64,000 nt of DNA from Narthecium ossifragum (lineage: Eukaryota > Streptophyta > Magnoliopsida > Dioscoreales > Nartheciaceae): positions 4,536,001-4,600,000 of the forward strand of contig OY986969.1 of NCBI GenBank assembly GCA_963920575.1. The letters run 5' to 3'. Position numbers and translations under genes: made by a program. Under the pieces are notes generated by a model. The model saw nothing but the letters and a program-made list of their open reading frames with translations, was not told where the DNA came from and did no database searches. Shown one piece after another: positions 1 through 12,377 of this stretch. The stretch's first letter is position 1. Each line of letters begins with the position of its first letter.

Positions 1-1186
1 AATCCGACGCCCAAACGAATTCGGATTCAAGATTTAACTTAGCCACCAGTAGTTGTATAAACCAGGATCATCATATCCAAAAATCATGATCATCCAACGG
101 TTGGATTAACAGGAAAACGCTAATCAAAATCATTAATCAAACTAACTTACCCATTAATTGCTGCAACGCAGCCCTCCAGCAAACAATTCATAAGAAATCG
201 TACATAAATCGGACAAATATGAAACAAGATGGAATGGAAAGCTAATGAGTAGAGCTACAACTCTTATGTTTATAAAAAGCCAAGATCATGTACTCTCAGG
301 CCGGAAAACTCGCCGCAAGCCGGCTGTTTCTCAAGAACAGCAGAAAACCAGAAATCCGAGACTAATCATGCATAAAATCTACTCAAATCTCAACTGATTA
401 ACATGAAACTTAAAGCAGTTATTCTACAAGGCATAAGGAAACCAACAAAGCAAGGATCAACAAGATCCAACGGCTAGATCTAAAGAAAACCTGAAAAGAA
501 CATCAGTAGGTATAACCCTACCTAGCTGCGCTTTCCTCGGCTGATTCCCCGCGATTTGATCACCAACAAGCCTCCAAACCTCTTCAGGGATCTTCCTCTA
601 GTTGTCACGAATCCAACGAGCCAAAAAACACCCAATTTGATGGTCGGAGGAGGGAGAACGGAAGAGGGGAAGGTGGCTGCCGGAAAAACAGGGGAAGAGC
701 AATGTCGGGAGAGAAGAAAAGAGAAAGGAAGAAGAAGAAGGAGGAAGGGGAAGGAGAAAAAGGAGGAAAGGGGGAGGGGACAGCCAGGAAAGAGGGGGAA
801 AAGCTGGGGGAGGGGAGGAGAAAGTCCTCCCCCTCTGACAGAGGAGAGCGACGGCCGACGGCCGTCCTCGCGAAAGAGAAAACCCACCGACTCGAGCATG
901 ATCGATCTCCAAGGCATGTGAGATCGATCTCCTTTGCAAATTCCAGATCGATCTCCCTAGCCATCCAGATCGATCTCCTTTACTCAGAAAGGCATACTTG
1001 GGCTAAACACAAGCCCAAGCTCAGATCTTTCGATCTCGGGTTCACCTAGCCATTCTAAACAAACACGAACACATACAAGGCCAGTGTGTGCACACGCGGG
1101 TGTGAAACAAACCAACAAGGTGCAATTTACCAAATTGCCCTTGCGGTCTACAGCGAGCCACAGGGGTAGAGGGACAGGTCCTCACA
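1..1186 (-). repeat. 3' LTR of element A (partial)
   Basis: Direct repeat of 9283-10404. The element-proximal end is the complement of TGTGAGG at 1186. About half of the LTR (full copy 2320 bp) is present. It contains a purine-rich tract (about 640-830), which produces long spurious ORFs, and four AGATCGATCT-type palindromes at roughly 22-24 bp spacing (899-976). Compared with the other LTR it keeps about 85 bp (near 245-330) that the 5' LTR lacks. Confidence 0.92.
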
Positions 1187-1204
1187 TCCTATTACCCTTA
1201 AAGG
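1187..1204 (-). other. Polypurine tract region of element A
   Basis: Directly internal to the 3' LTR. On the minus strand it reads TTTAAGGGTAATAGGA and abuts the LTR start TGTGAGG. This is the expected place for plus-strand priming. The same arrangement occurs in element B just before 61966. Confidence 0.6.
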
Positions 1205-1259
1205 AAATCTCGTCCCGAGATTCGATAAGGGTAGGGCTCGGAACAATAAAACAGCTACA

Positions 1260-4200
1260 CTAGAGGACAGAACAAGAAGTACCTGGAGAAGAAAACAACT
1301 GCGGAAACTCCTGCCGCATGCGCGCCTCGCGCTCCCAAGTAACCTCCTCGGTGCCTCTGTGCCTCCATAGTACCTTGACCAAGGGAATCGTCTTGCCCCG
1401 CAAGACCTGATCCCTCCGGTCAAGTACCTGAACCGGCTGCTCAACAAAGCTCTCGTCTGCCTCAAGCTCAATGTCATCCACCCTGATGACATGAGACGGG
1501 TCTGGGTGATACTTCCTCAGCATCGACACATGGAAAGTCGGATGCACAGCAGACATGTGCTGAGAAAGATCCAGGCGGTAAGCTACCTCGCCGACCCTCT
1601 CTAAAATCTCAAACGGCCCGACGAACCTCGGCGCCAATTTGCCACCTCTGCCAAACCTGACAGAACCTCTGTACGGCGACGCTCGCAAGAACACTCGGTC
1701 GCCGACTGCAAACTCCAACGGTCGTCGCCTCTGATCTGCATAACTCTTCTGCCGGCTCTGAGCCGTCAGAAGCCTCTGCCTGATCTGCACTAACCTCTCT
1801 GACGACCGCCTGACGATGTCTGAACCGGTGAGTGAAGCCTCTCCAACCTCTGTCCAGCACACTGGGGAACGACACGGCCTACCGTACAACGCCTCGAAAG
1901 GCGCTACTCCAAGACTGGACTGGTAGCTGTTGTTGTAGGCGAACTCCACCAAGGGAACGTGCTCCTCCCAGCTGCCTCCTGGGTCGAGGACACATGCTCT
2001 CAGCATGTCCTCCAGGATTTGGATAGTCCGCTCTGACTGTCCGTCTGTCTGCGGATGGAATGCCGTACTGAAAGTCAGGAGTGTGCCAACTGCCTCCTGG
2101 AAGTCGCGCCAGAACCTGCTAGTGAACCTGGGGTCACGGTCTGACACGATAGAAACTGGAACTCCGTGTAGTCTGACCACCTTTCTGACGTACAAACTGT
2201 CCAACCTGTCGGTCGAGTTTGTCACCCGCATAGGCAGGAAGTGCGCCGATTTGGTCAATCGATCAACGATGACCCAAATAGCGTCATTCCCCCTAGGGGA
2301 TCTCGGTAGCCCGGTTACGAAGTCCATCGTGATGTGCTCCCACTTCCACTCAGCTAGTGGAAGCGGCTGAAGTAACCCCGGAGTCCGCTGGTACTCTGCC
2401 TTGACCTTCTGACAGGTAAGGCAGCGCGATACGAACTCCGTCACTGCCCTCTTCATCCCGCGCCACCAGAACTGTCTCCGAAGATCCTAGTATATCTTGG
2501 TGCCGCCGGGATGAACCGCAAAGCGAGAGTGGTGGAACTCTCGTAGGAAGTCGTCTCGAAGAACTGGATCTGCTGGAACTGCTACTCTGTCTCTGAACCG
2601 TAGCCCTCCGTCTGGCGATACTGTCCAGTCTCCGTCTGCGCCCTCCGTGCCCGCTGCTGTGCGTAACTCCTCGAGCTCTAGGTCACTGTGCTGTGCCTCT
2701 AACACTCTGGCTAGAACTGCTGGCATACTCTGCACTGCGTAGAGGAAGCTGCTGGATCCCCGATCCTCAAACTCTAGCCCCAACTGGCCCGGCGTCTCTA
2801 GAGCCTGCCACTGCCGAGCTGACAACCTTGCAACTGCTGCTCTGGTGTCTCTCACCTGTCTGCTCAGCGCGTCTGCTACGACGTTTGCCTTACCAGGATG
2901 GTAATGCAACGCAAAGTCGTAGTCCTCCAGTAGCTCCATCCAGCGTCGCTGCCTCAGGTTGAGGTCACGTTGGGTGAAAACGTGCCTCAAACTCTTATGG
3001 TCCGAGAAGACTGAGAACTTCTCGTCATAGAGATAATGCCGCCAGGTCTTCAGGGCGAAGACCACCGCTGCTAGCTCCAGGTCGTGAGTAGGGTAGTTCC
3101 TCTCATGGTTCTTCTGCTGACGAGAACCATAGGAAACTACGTGCCCCTCCTGCATGAGGACACATCCCAAACCCTCACGGCTAGCGTCACAGTAAACACT
3201 GTAACCAACACCTTGCTCGGGGACGATCAGCACTGGTGCACTGGTCAACCTGGTCCTCAGATCCACGAAGGCTCGCTCACAAGCATCATTCCACACGAAC
3301 GGGACGGCCTTCTGTGTCAGTCTGGTCAACGGTCCGGCAACTCTGGAGAAGTCCCACACGAACCGCCTGTAGTAACCCGCCAGGCCTAAGAAGCTACGGA
3401 CCTCGAACACTGTTCTCGGTCTCTGCCACTGTACCACTGCCTCGACCTTGGCCGGGTCAACTGACATCCCTGCTGCCGACACCACGTGTCCAAGGAATCC
3501 CACCTGTGCAAGCCAGAACTCGCACTTGGAAGCCTCGGCATAAAGCCGATGCTCCCTAAGTAGCTGCAACACCGTCGCCAAGTGTCGCTCGTGCTCCGCC
3601 TCTGACCGGGAGTAGATAAGGATGTCGTCGACGAACACCACCACGAACTCGTCTAGGAAAGGCCGGAAGATCCTCTGCATGAGATCCATGAACGCTGCTG
3701 GTGCGTTCGTCAGCCCAAACGGCATCACCACGAACTCGTACAGGCCGTACCGGGTCCGAAAAGCCGTCTTCGGGATGTCGCAATCCCGAACCCTCAATTG
3801 GTGGTAGCCAATGCGGAGATCGATCTTCGACAACACTGAAGATCCTTACAACTGGTCAAACAGGTCGTCGATCCTCGGCATCGGATACCGGTTCTTCACC
3901 GTCACCCTGTTGAGCCGCCTGTAGTCTATGCAAAGTTGAAGGGTACCATCCTTCTTCTTTGCGAACAACACTGGCGCCCCCCAGGGAGACATGCTGGGAC
4001 GGATGAAACCTCTGCTGATAAGCTCATCTAGCTGAGTCCTCAACTCACTCTGCTCTGTTGGTGCCATCCTGAAAGCTGGGAGAGAGATCGGTGCGGTACT
4101 CGGTACCAGGTCGATCTCAAAATCGACCTCTCTGGGCGGTGGAAGCCCTGGCAACACCTCCGGAAACACATCGGTGTAGTCGCACACGATCCTGGGGAAA

Positions 4201-4901
4201 CTGCTCTGCTGCACTCCCTCTGACCCAAACAGGGACAGGCTGGCCAGCAAGGCTGAAAGCTCGCTGCCACGCCTCCCTACACCACAAGCGAAGGAATCGG
4301 CTGAGAACCGATCCCCCAACAACACAAACTGGGTCCCATCGGGTGTCCAAGCGACCACCCTCCGGCGACCACAGTCGATGATAGCTCGGTACGCTGCTAA
4401 ACAGTCCATACCGAGTATCACTTCGAAGCCTGTCATGTCTAGCACCCGCAGGTCTAGACAGACACGGAGGTCTCCAACCTCCAAAGAACAAGATCGGCAG
4501 ACCCGGTCTACCCTGACTGTGCTGCCGATCGGTGAATCTACAGACTGTGCCACCTCTAGCCAACTCGTCTCCAACCCTCTGAGCACGGATGGCTTTGCCG
4601 TTGCCTGCTGATACTGCTGCGGTTGCTGGTACTGCTGTACGGTGTCCTGCTGCTCGTGCACTGGGAGAGTAACCACACGACCTCGCTGGTTGCCTCCACC
4701 CCTGGAGAAGCTGGGTCCAGCCGCTGACCTGTGCCCACCACTACTCCCCTGCCAAGCACTGGGCCCTCCGCCCCTACTGCCCTGCAGCACAGCGCCCCGC
4801 GCTCCTCGCAAGGAACAGTCTCTACGGTAGTGCCCCAGCTGCCCGCACTGGAAGTAGGTGACTGACGCGCTCGGCTGCTGACGCCCCGGAAGAGCAAACA
4901 C
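1260..4901 (-). pseudogene. Gypsy pol pseudogene (protease remnant, RT, RNase H, integrase, chromodomain)
   Basis: One reading frame running from 4901 down to 1260, broken by two in-frame stops: TAA at 3846-3848 and TAG at 2487-2489. In order: a degraded second zinc knuckle (first Cys replaced by Tyr), linker, protease C-terminal part (the DSGAS active-site segment is absent near 4575), RT with [17 protein letters not shown] and catalytic FVDD, RNase H, the integrase HHCC finger, the DDE core (MDFVTGLP, SDRDPRF, QTDGQSERT) and a chromodomain close to the C terminus (VKVLWRHRGTEEVTWE). At the first stop, element B has CGA; the TAG is probably CAG to TAG. Family role: polyprotein for reverse transcription and integration. 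No active product is expected. Confidence 0.93.
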
Positions 4902-5475
4902 ACGCCCCCGCTGGCCGCCTCCACCTCTGGAGCGGCCCGGTTCAGCCCCCGATCCGCTCCCGCCACTGCTCCCCTGCCAAGCACTGGACCTCCGCCTCGA
5001 CTCCCCTGCGGCACAGCGCCCCGCGCTCCTCGCAAGTGGCAGTCCCTACGGTAGTGTCCCAGCTGCCCGCACGAGAAGCACGTGACCGACGCGCTATCAG
5101 GCTGTTGACTCTGACCTCCCCCTGACGGAGCCTGCCTAGTCGGCCCGGCCGTCAGGAGAAACTGGCTTGACGGACTCGGCAACTGTGCCTGGAACTGCTG
5201 CGGTTGCTGGTACTGCTGCTGAAAGCGTCACTGACGCCGCTGGTTCCCTTTGCCGAATCCCCCTCTGAACTGGGGTCTCTGCAGTGTGCTGGTAGAGAAT
5301 GCCGGTGGAACTGCCTGGCACCTCTCGTCTCGCAATTGCGCCCCTACTGCCAAGGCGCAGTCCAGAACTGCTGAGTACGCCTGGAAGCGGTAAGAACTGG
5401 TCCGTCACCTGATCTCTGATCGAAGCCTCTGCTCAAACTGACCTGCACTGGCCACTGGATCTGCTGCTACTGCCC

Positions 5476-7610
5476 TGTTCGCGAATAAAACGTAGATCTC
5501 GCGGGGACGAGACCTCTATTTTATTTCCGAGCGAATCATATTTTAATTTCATATCAGGAAATTGTAGGCACCACCCCTGGATCTGCCGATCGCCAAGTCG
5601 ACAGATCCATCATTTACATCCCCGTAGGGAATACCTCCGATTCTAGATCCAAATAAACATTTTTATAACAAAGAAGAAACAAAGAAAATAAATAACGTGA
5701 TATATGTTAAACTGCCACCTTCAAAGCCGTGCATGCCATCTTTGCCGTCGGGGCTTCAACTCCGGTGGGCTTGGGACCTTTGCCGTCAGGGTGTTTGGGA
5801 ACGCCTTCCAGCAAGCTTCGACCTCTGTTGTCGTGGGAGGAACGGCAACTGGGTTTAATGAAACTGGCTTGGAGAAGAGAAGCTTAGAACCGGCTAGCAC
5901 AGGGGAACGCTAGTTGGGACCAAGGAGGTGCGGCGAACGGCTGGAGCTTCAGTCGTCGGAACGATGATGGTGGCTGTCCCTCTTCCAAACGGGTTGATGT
6001 TCTTGCGCCACGAGTTCACCAGGGAGACCAAGAAGCACCAGCTGGAACAGAGAACAAAAAAAACAGGGGAGTGGAGCTTGTCTTCAAAGCCGCTGGAAGA
6101 GAAAAAGAGCTTTCTCCGTCGCTGGCGAGGAACTAAGCTAGAGCAACCTGGCTGGAGGTCCAAGCCGCAGGTGATGAGCAAGAGAGCGAAGGTTGAGCTG
6201 TAGAATCGACGAGCCTTCTACAGTGTCTACCCAGAGACGCGAGCGTCTCAATGGGTTCCGGCTGTGTTGGCTGGATGTACGTCGTCCGGTGGTGCGCAAC
6301 CTTGGAACCTCACCAGGACCTCTTCGTCTTCAACCCTCTTCCTTAGTTTCTTCTTTCACTTCTTCTTCGATTTCTTCAACCAGCTTCTTCTTCAGCCAAG
6401 CTTCAATGTCTTCAGCCTCTTTTACTAGCCTACAGCCCGTTCTTCAACCCAGCTTAGATCAAGCTCAGACCATTCAGAACCCAGCTTCGATCCGGCTCAG
6501 ACCAGCCTTCCAGCGTTCTTCCACCCAGCTTAGATCAAGCTTCAACGCCTTCAGATCGTTCAGAACCTCTTCAGCCTCTTCAACAGCTTTGAGCCAAGCT
6601 TCGACGCCTTCAGCCAAGACCAGCCTTCAGCTTTCTTCAACCCAGCTCCAACCAGCCCTGACTTCAACCCATGCCTCCTCTATTTATAGGCACGAGAGGC
6701 GTACGTCCTCACATGGAATGAGATCATGGATCCCTTAATCAGGGGTGTTAATCACGTTAAGATGCTGATCAGGGTCCCTAATCAAAGGGATGCTGATTGC
6801 CTTGATGCTGATCCTTTTTATATAAGGATAGCTAATGTGCATACCAGTTGTGCTTTGCTATTGATTTTACTATTTATTTATTTATTTTTTATATGGTATG
6901 GGATGAGTGAGGCTGGTTTATATATAATTTTTCGTGTATATATGGTATGGACGTGTATAAGGACGACCAAACATGCAGCCCATGGAGCTTTGCTGATTTT
7001 TTGTCTTGGCGGATTTTTCTTTTGAAGTTCGAAAATGATGTTCGAATTTCAAATTTATCATGATTTGAATATTTTTCTCATGTCCATTACTGTTTGAATA
7101 TTTGTCTAAATTTAATAAACCATCTGTGAATATTTATTCCCGTACAGAATATTTATCTGAATTCTGAATATTTACCGGGATTTTACCAAAACATCCTCAG
7201 TGGTCGTATATGTCAGACCAAAATATTTTGAGGGTGGAATGGTTAATTTTCAGACAATTATACCCTGAGGGTGTGAATTGCCCAAAATACCCCCTGGGGG
7301 CTAGCTGTTATAGTAAAATTACCAAAAAACCCCTGCGTTCATATGGCTTATCTAGGGTGCCGTCAAAGCCAAGCAGGGTTGTTGTAAAATGTAATGGGAA
7401 GTCTAGGCCTGTATTTTGGCCCAAATTCCCAATACAGCCTTGGGCGGGTGAAATTACCCAAACGTCCCTGGATGCCCTCGAAGTCAGGACAAGGATTTAT
7501 CGGACATTTGAAATATGTTTTAAGCTTGCTTGAATCTATATGATGTTATTTTGACTCAAACAAACAGTGGTTACTGCGACCTTTTGGCCTAGCCAAAATT
7601 GATGTCAACA
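5476..7610 (-). mobile_element. Solo LTR of another gypsy family inserted in gag of element A
   Basis: A 2135-bp insertion with TG...CA ends (plus strand TGTTCGCGAA...GATGTCAACA), flanked by a perfect 5-bp TSD TGCCC at 5471-5475 and 7611-7615. The minus-strand start TGTTGACATC and end TTCGCGAACA are reminiscent of Tat-lineage LTRs (recollection, not a search). There is no internal coding sequence, so it is the product of LTR-LTR recombination. The region 6320-6680 carries imperfect Ser-rich-looking repeats (variants of CAGCTTCGATC), which generate a spurious plus-strand ORF. Confidence 0.92.
6681..6688 (-). promoter_or_regulatory. TATA box of the solo LTR
   Basis: Minus strand reads TATAAATA, about 920 bp from the LTR 5' end. 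This fits an LTR promoter and the minus-strand orientation inferred from the termini. Confidence 0.6.
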
Positions 7611-8069
7611 TGCCCCCGCGAAACGGACCAAATGCGTGAACCGGGTGGCATACTGCTGAAACTCCAGCAAGACCACCACAGCGGTCCGCACGTCGACCGG
7701 AGCGAGAACCCCCTCCTCGGCGAGAAGGGTCTCCTTCCGTGCGACCGAACCCGTCGCTGGTGATTGCTCAGTCCGTCTAGCTCTGACCTCCCTGACAGGT
7801 GCTACCCTGTCTGGTCGGGCGGGTCGACCAAGTTGTGCGCCACCCCGACCATCAACCGAATGTCGGCCTCGAGCTCCCGACATCTGCGCAATCACCAACA
7901 ACAAACGAGCGTCCACTCGTTCGAAACCCAAGACAAAGCAGCACGACATAAAGCGGAAAAGCACAACACATCAAAAGGAGCATGCACGGATGTTCTAGAC
8001 ATAGAACTAACCCATTCCACGCTCAACTCAACCGAATCCTGATCCTAAACCCTGGGATCTACAACCTAT

Positions 8070-8081
8070 GCTCTGATACCA
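8070..8081 (-). other. Primer-binding site of element A
   Basis: Minus strand reads TGGTATCAGAGC, the classic complement of initiator-Met tRNA. It lies three bases inside the 5' LTR end (GCGCGACA at 8085). This fixes the 5' LTR boundary and the orientation of the element. Confidence 0.93.
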
Positions 8082-8084
8082 AGC

Positions 8085-10404
8085 TGTCGCGCCCCGACCC
8101 GCGAAAGCCCAACCGGGCCGGGTAACGCGAACCGGAACCTAACCAAGGCGAAAAAAGAACGACGAGGGTTCCCTCTAACCTATTGGTCTCCCTAGCAATT
8201 CACCAAAACACCCTCAGTTAAAACAACAATGATTAATTAGCAAAACCTCGAACCTCAGATTAAAAACTCAAGAAGATTTAATATACATAACCTCGGAGAG
8301 GGGTAGTTCAAATACAACATTACTCCCGTAGGAGACTATCTAGCCTAAGATAAAAACTGTAAAGGATCACCACCTCTCAGACTCCACCTGGCGCCGCCGC
8401 ACCGCCAACTAACTGCCCGGTAGGGGCCACAGAGGGAGAACTGACGCCTGCACCTGCAAAACGCAGCCAGGGTAGGAGTGAGCACTAAGCTCAGTAGGGA
8501 TCTACACTACGACACACAGAAGGAAGAGGGAAACGCAACAGTGTCGCCCTCAAGTAGGACCTGGGTGTATCTAGAGGTCCCATAACCCCACCGCGTGTCC
8601 CTGAGGCCCCGATCATGATCTTCCAGCCGGGCTGGTCACATGTCGGGTCACACCCAGTAGCAGGAAACGGCACTGCTGACTCTCAACAGGACACTGAACA
8701 CTGTTTGGTGGGAAGAGACACCACTGAGTAGGCAAATCCTCTACTCAAGAGTTTTAAGAAGAACCGGACACCGGCTACACCTCAGATCCAACTCGAGGCC
8801 GACACGACCTCTACAATCATCACGCATCCAGTGTACCAGTCATCTAAGCCTATCATCGAATCGACTGGACACCACCATTCAAACCGGGTCCAAACAACTC
8901 AACCCCGGTCCTAGGGCTAAGTCCGAGCTTCCAGCCTCGGGACGGCGACCCAAAGATCACCCACGCCCTAACCAATGCAACTAATGCACACAACAAGAAT
9001 GCATGCTATGACATACACAGATAATAGGAAAGGCATGCAACAGTATGTCAAGCATCATATAAGTCTACTGGATCGCTGCAGCGGTACCACAACCGCTGCC
9101 AGCCGATCCGCAGCGGGTCCCGGCATTACGATGGTACCGCGACCGTCAACCGCGGACTCCTGCAACGGGAAGCAACCCCGAAAACGATGATGAACAAAAC
9201 ACAATATAATATTATATTCTGAAATATAATATTATATTCAAAAACACCCAAAGCCTCTACTTAGGGGCTAATTGATCCCGTCGATCCGACGCCCAAACGA
9301 CGTCGGATTCAAGATCCAACTTAGCCACCAGTAGGTGTATAAACCAGGATCATCATATCCAAAAATCATGATCATCCAACGGTTGGATTAACGGGAAAAC
9401 GCTAATCAAAATCGTTAATCAAACTAACTTACCCATTAATTGCTGCAACGCAGCCCTCCAGCAAACAATTCATAAGAAATCGTACATAAATCGGAAAAAT
9501 ATGAAACAAGATGGAATGGAAAGCTAACGAGAACAGCAGAAAACCAGAAATCCGAGACTAATCTTGTATAAAACCTACTCAAATCTCAACTGATTAACAT
9601 GAAACTTAAAGCAGTTATTCTACAAGTCATAAGGAATCCAACAAAGCAAGGATCAACAAGATCCAACGGCTAGATCTAAAGAAAACCTGAAAAGAACATC
9701 AGTAGGTATAACCCTACCTAGCTGCGCTTTCCTCGGCTGATTCCCCGCGATTTGATCACCAAAGAGCCTCCAAACCTCTTCAGGGATCTTCCTCTTGTTG
9801 TCACGAATCCAACGAGCCAAAGAAGACCCAATTTGATGGTCGGAGGAGGGAGAACGGAAGAGGGGAAGGTGGCTGCCGGAAAAACAGGGGAAGAGCAACG
9901 TCGGGAGAGAAGAAAAGAGAAAGGAAGAAGAAGAAGGGGGAAGGGGAAGGAGAAAAAGGAGGAAAGGGGGAGGGGACAGCCGGGAAAGAGGGGGAAAAGC
10001 TGGGGGATGGGAGGAGAAAGTCCTCCCCTTCTGACAGAGGAGAGCGACGGCCGACGGCCGTCCTCGCGAAAGAGAAAACCCACCGACTCGAGCATGATCG
10101 ATCTCCAAGGCATGTGAGATCGATCTCCTTTGCAATCAAGATCGATCTCCTTTGCAAATTCCAGATCGATCTCCCTAGCCATCCAGATCGATCTCCTTTA
10201 CTCAGAAAGACAAACTTGGGCTAAACACAAGCCCAAGCTCAGATCTTCCGATCTCGGGTTCACCTAGCCATTCTAAACGAACACGAACACATACAAGGCC
10301 AGTGTGTGCACACGCGGGTGTGAAACAAACCAACAAGGTGCAATTTATCAAATTGCCCTTGCGGTCTACAGCGAGCCACAGGGGTAGAGGGACAGGTCCT
10401 CACA
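8085..10404 (-). repeat. 5' LTR of element A
   Basis: 2320 bp, starting TGTGAGG at 10404 and ending GCGCGACA at 8085. It contains AT-rich palindromic blocks (AATATAATATTATATT type, 9200-9240), a purine-rich tract near 9850-10020 and five AGATCGATCT-type palindromes at about 10095-10195 (one more than in the 3' LTR). ORFs inside it, for example around 9653-10182, are not genes. Confidence 0.93.
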
Positions 10405-12377
10405 TCCTGCATCAACAAAAATAAGTAAGGAGAGAGGGGGTCGCCCTGCCGCAACCCCCTGCTAGGAAAGATTTGGTCGTTGACCTTGCCGTTAACAATA
10501 AGAGCCATGCGAACTGAAGAGACGCACGCCATAACCCAGCGTATCCAAATCTCTGGGAACCCCATCCGGTACATAATTAGCTCCAAAGCCTCCCACCGTA
10601 CACTATCATAAGCCGACCGAAGGTCGCCTTTAACAATCATAGCCACCCTAGTCTTCCGTGCCATCTCCATGGAGTGCATCAACTCATGAGCTGCGGCAAC
10701 ATTATCCTGAATTGATCTCCCAGGTACAAAGGCTGATTGCTCTACACCAATCAAGTCACCTAGCACCTCTTTCATTCGCCCAGCTAAGATGGAAGTAATC
10801 ACCTTATACTCGACGTTACACAAACCAATCGGTCGGAAATCCTTAACCATCCTGGGGTTAATGCATTTTGGAATAAGAGATATAAATGTGTCATTCCAGC
10901 TCGGAGGGAGTGATGCAGTCTGGAAGAACCTCTGGATGACCGCGCAAAACTCCCAACCGACGGTCTCCCAATTGGAGATGTAAAACTCCGCAGGTATCCC
11001 ATCAGGCCCAGGGACTTTCTGCCGACCCAACTTAAAGACTGCCCTTCTGATATCTTCAACAGTAATCTCCCTTGTCAATGCCTCTCCCTGTTCTTGGTGA
11101 ACCATCGGAAGTTCCGGCAGACCGTCAGCGCAAAACCCACCTTTCTCCTGCCAAAGGTATGAGAAATAGGAATGCAGAACCTCACAAATGCCAACATGAT
11201 CAGATACAACAGTGCCATCCTCACAAACCACCTCTCGAACCTTAGACCGATGCCCACAAGAAGAGACAAGCTTATGATAGAACTTGGAATTCCTATCACC
11301 AGCCAATACCCAATCATGTCGCATCCTTTGTAGAACAGCCTTTTCCTGATGCGCCACCACGGCTGCATGTTGGTGTTCTAAAGACCTCAACTCCAGTTCC
11401 TCCTCCGCCGTCAGACCTTCTCGCTCTTCCATCATGTACATCCGGGTGATGCACTCATTCAGTACTGCCCCTTTACGAAAAATATCAGCACCTTCTTTCC
11501 TATTCCACCTCTTGACTACATCTTTGATCATCACTATCCTAGAAGCAAAATTGAACTGATGAGAACCAGTCAACCTCCTCCCCCATGTACGCTTCACCAA
11601 GTCCACAAATGCCCCTTCCCCAAGCCAGTGTTGCTGCAGCCGAAACAAACCCGCGCCCGCCAGAATCTCCTCCTTCTTCGTAACAAGGAGAGGGCAATGA
11701 TCTGAGGATTGGCGACTCAAATGACGCACCACCAACTCCCCAAACAAATCCCTCGCCTCCAAATTGCAGCGTAACCTATCCAACCGTTCCGAGATCCGGC
11801 GACTCCCCGGCAATCCATTACACCAAGTGAAAGTGGCTCCCACATATCCGACATCTACTAGTCGGTTGGTGGTAATAAAGTCAAGAAATTCACGGACAGA
11901 AGGAGTAAGTGCAAACGGTCTCCCACCTAGCTTCTCATGCGGAGCAACAACAGAATTAAAGTCTCCCACCATAATATGCGCCATGCCTAGGTTATTAATC
12001 CTTGAGAGTAGCGACCACAAGTCTCTCCGATGTCTAGCATTACGAGCCCCATAAATGGCTGAAATCACCCATTGGTCCTCGTTCTCCAACGTAACGAGCC
12101 CATGAGCTGGTTGTACAGAACTATGGAGGAAGGAAACATGGCCAAAATCCCGTCTCCAAACTGCCAAAATTCCTCCTTTCCGGCCCTGTGCTGGAAGAAG
12201 ATACGTATCCCACCGTCTACCAAGGCTACGGCGAAGTTCCTCCAATCCCTGCTCCAAAACCAACGTATCAATAATGAAGATAAAGTCTGGATTAAACTCC
12301 CTGATAAGACCTCCACAGGTAGAGATAACCCGCTGCAACCCAATCCCTCTACAGTTCCATGATACCAGCTTAATCAT
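10405..12377 (-). pseudogene. LINE 1 ORF2 fragment: endonuclease and partial reverse transcriptase
   Basis: ATG chosen at 12375-12377 (an upstream in-frame TTG is not needed). Residues 1 to ~230 are an APE-type endonuclease (LVSWNCRGIG start, VGDFNSVV, SSDHCPLL). The RT begins at about residue 440 with GRQKVPGPDGIPAEFY, followed by PIGLCNVEYKVI and GLRQGDPLSPYLF. The frame then runs straight into the LTR of element A, so its last ~45 residues are LTR-encoded junk. The frame is otherwise open. Family role: nicks the target and primes reverse transcription. Confidence 0.88.

Larger units (their letters stand above)
4902..7883 (-). pseudogene. Gypsy gag pseudogene of element A, split by a solo LTR
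   Basis: Start chosen at ATG 7881-7883, matching the gag start of element B (58681). The 5' part (7883-7611) and the rest (below 5476) are one frame if the 2135-bp insertion and one TSD copy are removed. The frame then has TGA stops at 5405-5407 and 5228-5230, both at positions where B has CGA, consistent with methyl-CpG deamination. A CX2CX4HX4C zinc knuckle lies near 5082 ([14 protein letters not shown]). A frameshift near 4985 moves the frame to that of pol. The knuckle region is tandemly duplicated, the second copy lying at about 4860-4815. Gag would form the virus-like particle. Confidence 0.85.
1..10404 (-). mobile_element. Tekay-like Ty3/gypsy retrotransposon A (3' LTR cut by window edge)
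   Basis: Chromovirus-type LTR retrotransposon read on the minus strand: 5' LTR 8085-10404, PBS, gag, protease-RT-RNase H-integrase-chromodomain, PPT, 3' LTR. LTR ends are TGTGAGG...GCGCGACA. The order of domains and the C-terminal chromodomain place it in the chromoviruses; the Tekay/Del assignment is by general resemblance. It is not autonomous: gag is split by a solo LTR, pol carries stops, and the protease active site is missing. It inserted in the RT region of a LINE (10405 onward). The expected TSD on the right would be TCCTG at 10405-10409, but the left flank lies outside the window. The left 1.19 kb matches 9283-10404 with a few percent mismatches plus indels. Confidence 0.93.

Noticed and set aside
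899..976. Regularly spaced AGATCGATCT repeats resembling a CRISPR array
   Set aside because: Repeats are 10-bp palindromes with short, similar spacers inside a eukaryotic LTR; no cas genes.
522..1049. ORFs of 113-131 codons on both strands
   Set aside because: They lie in the purine-rich part of an LTR, recur at 9653-10182 and have low-complexity products.
6193..6738. 181-codon Ser/Gln-rich plus-strand ORF
   Set aside because: Inside the solo LTR, antisense to its TATA box, and made of short repeats.
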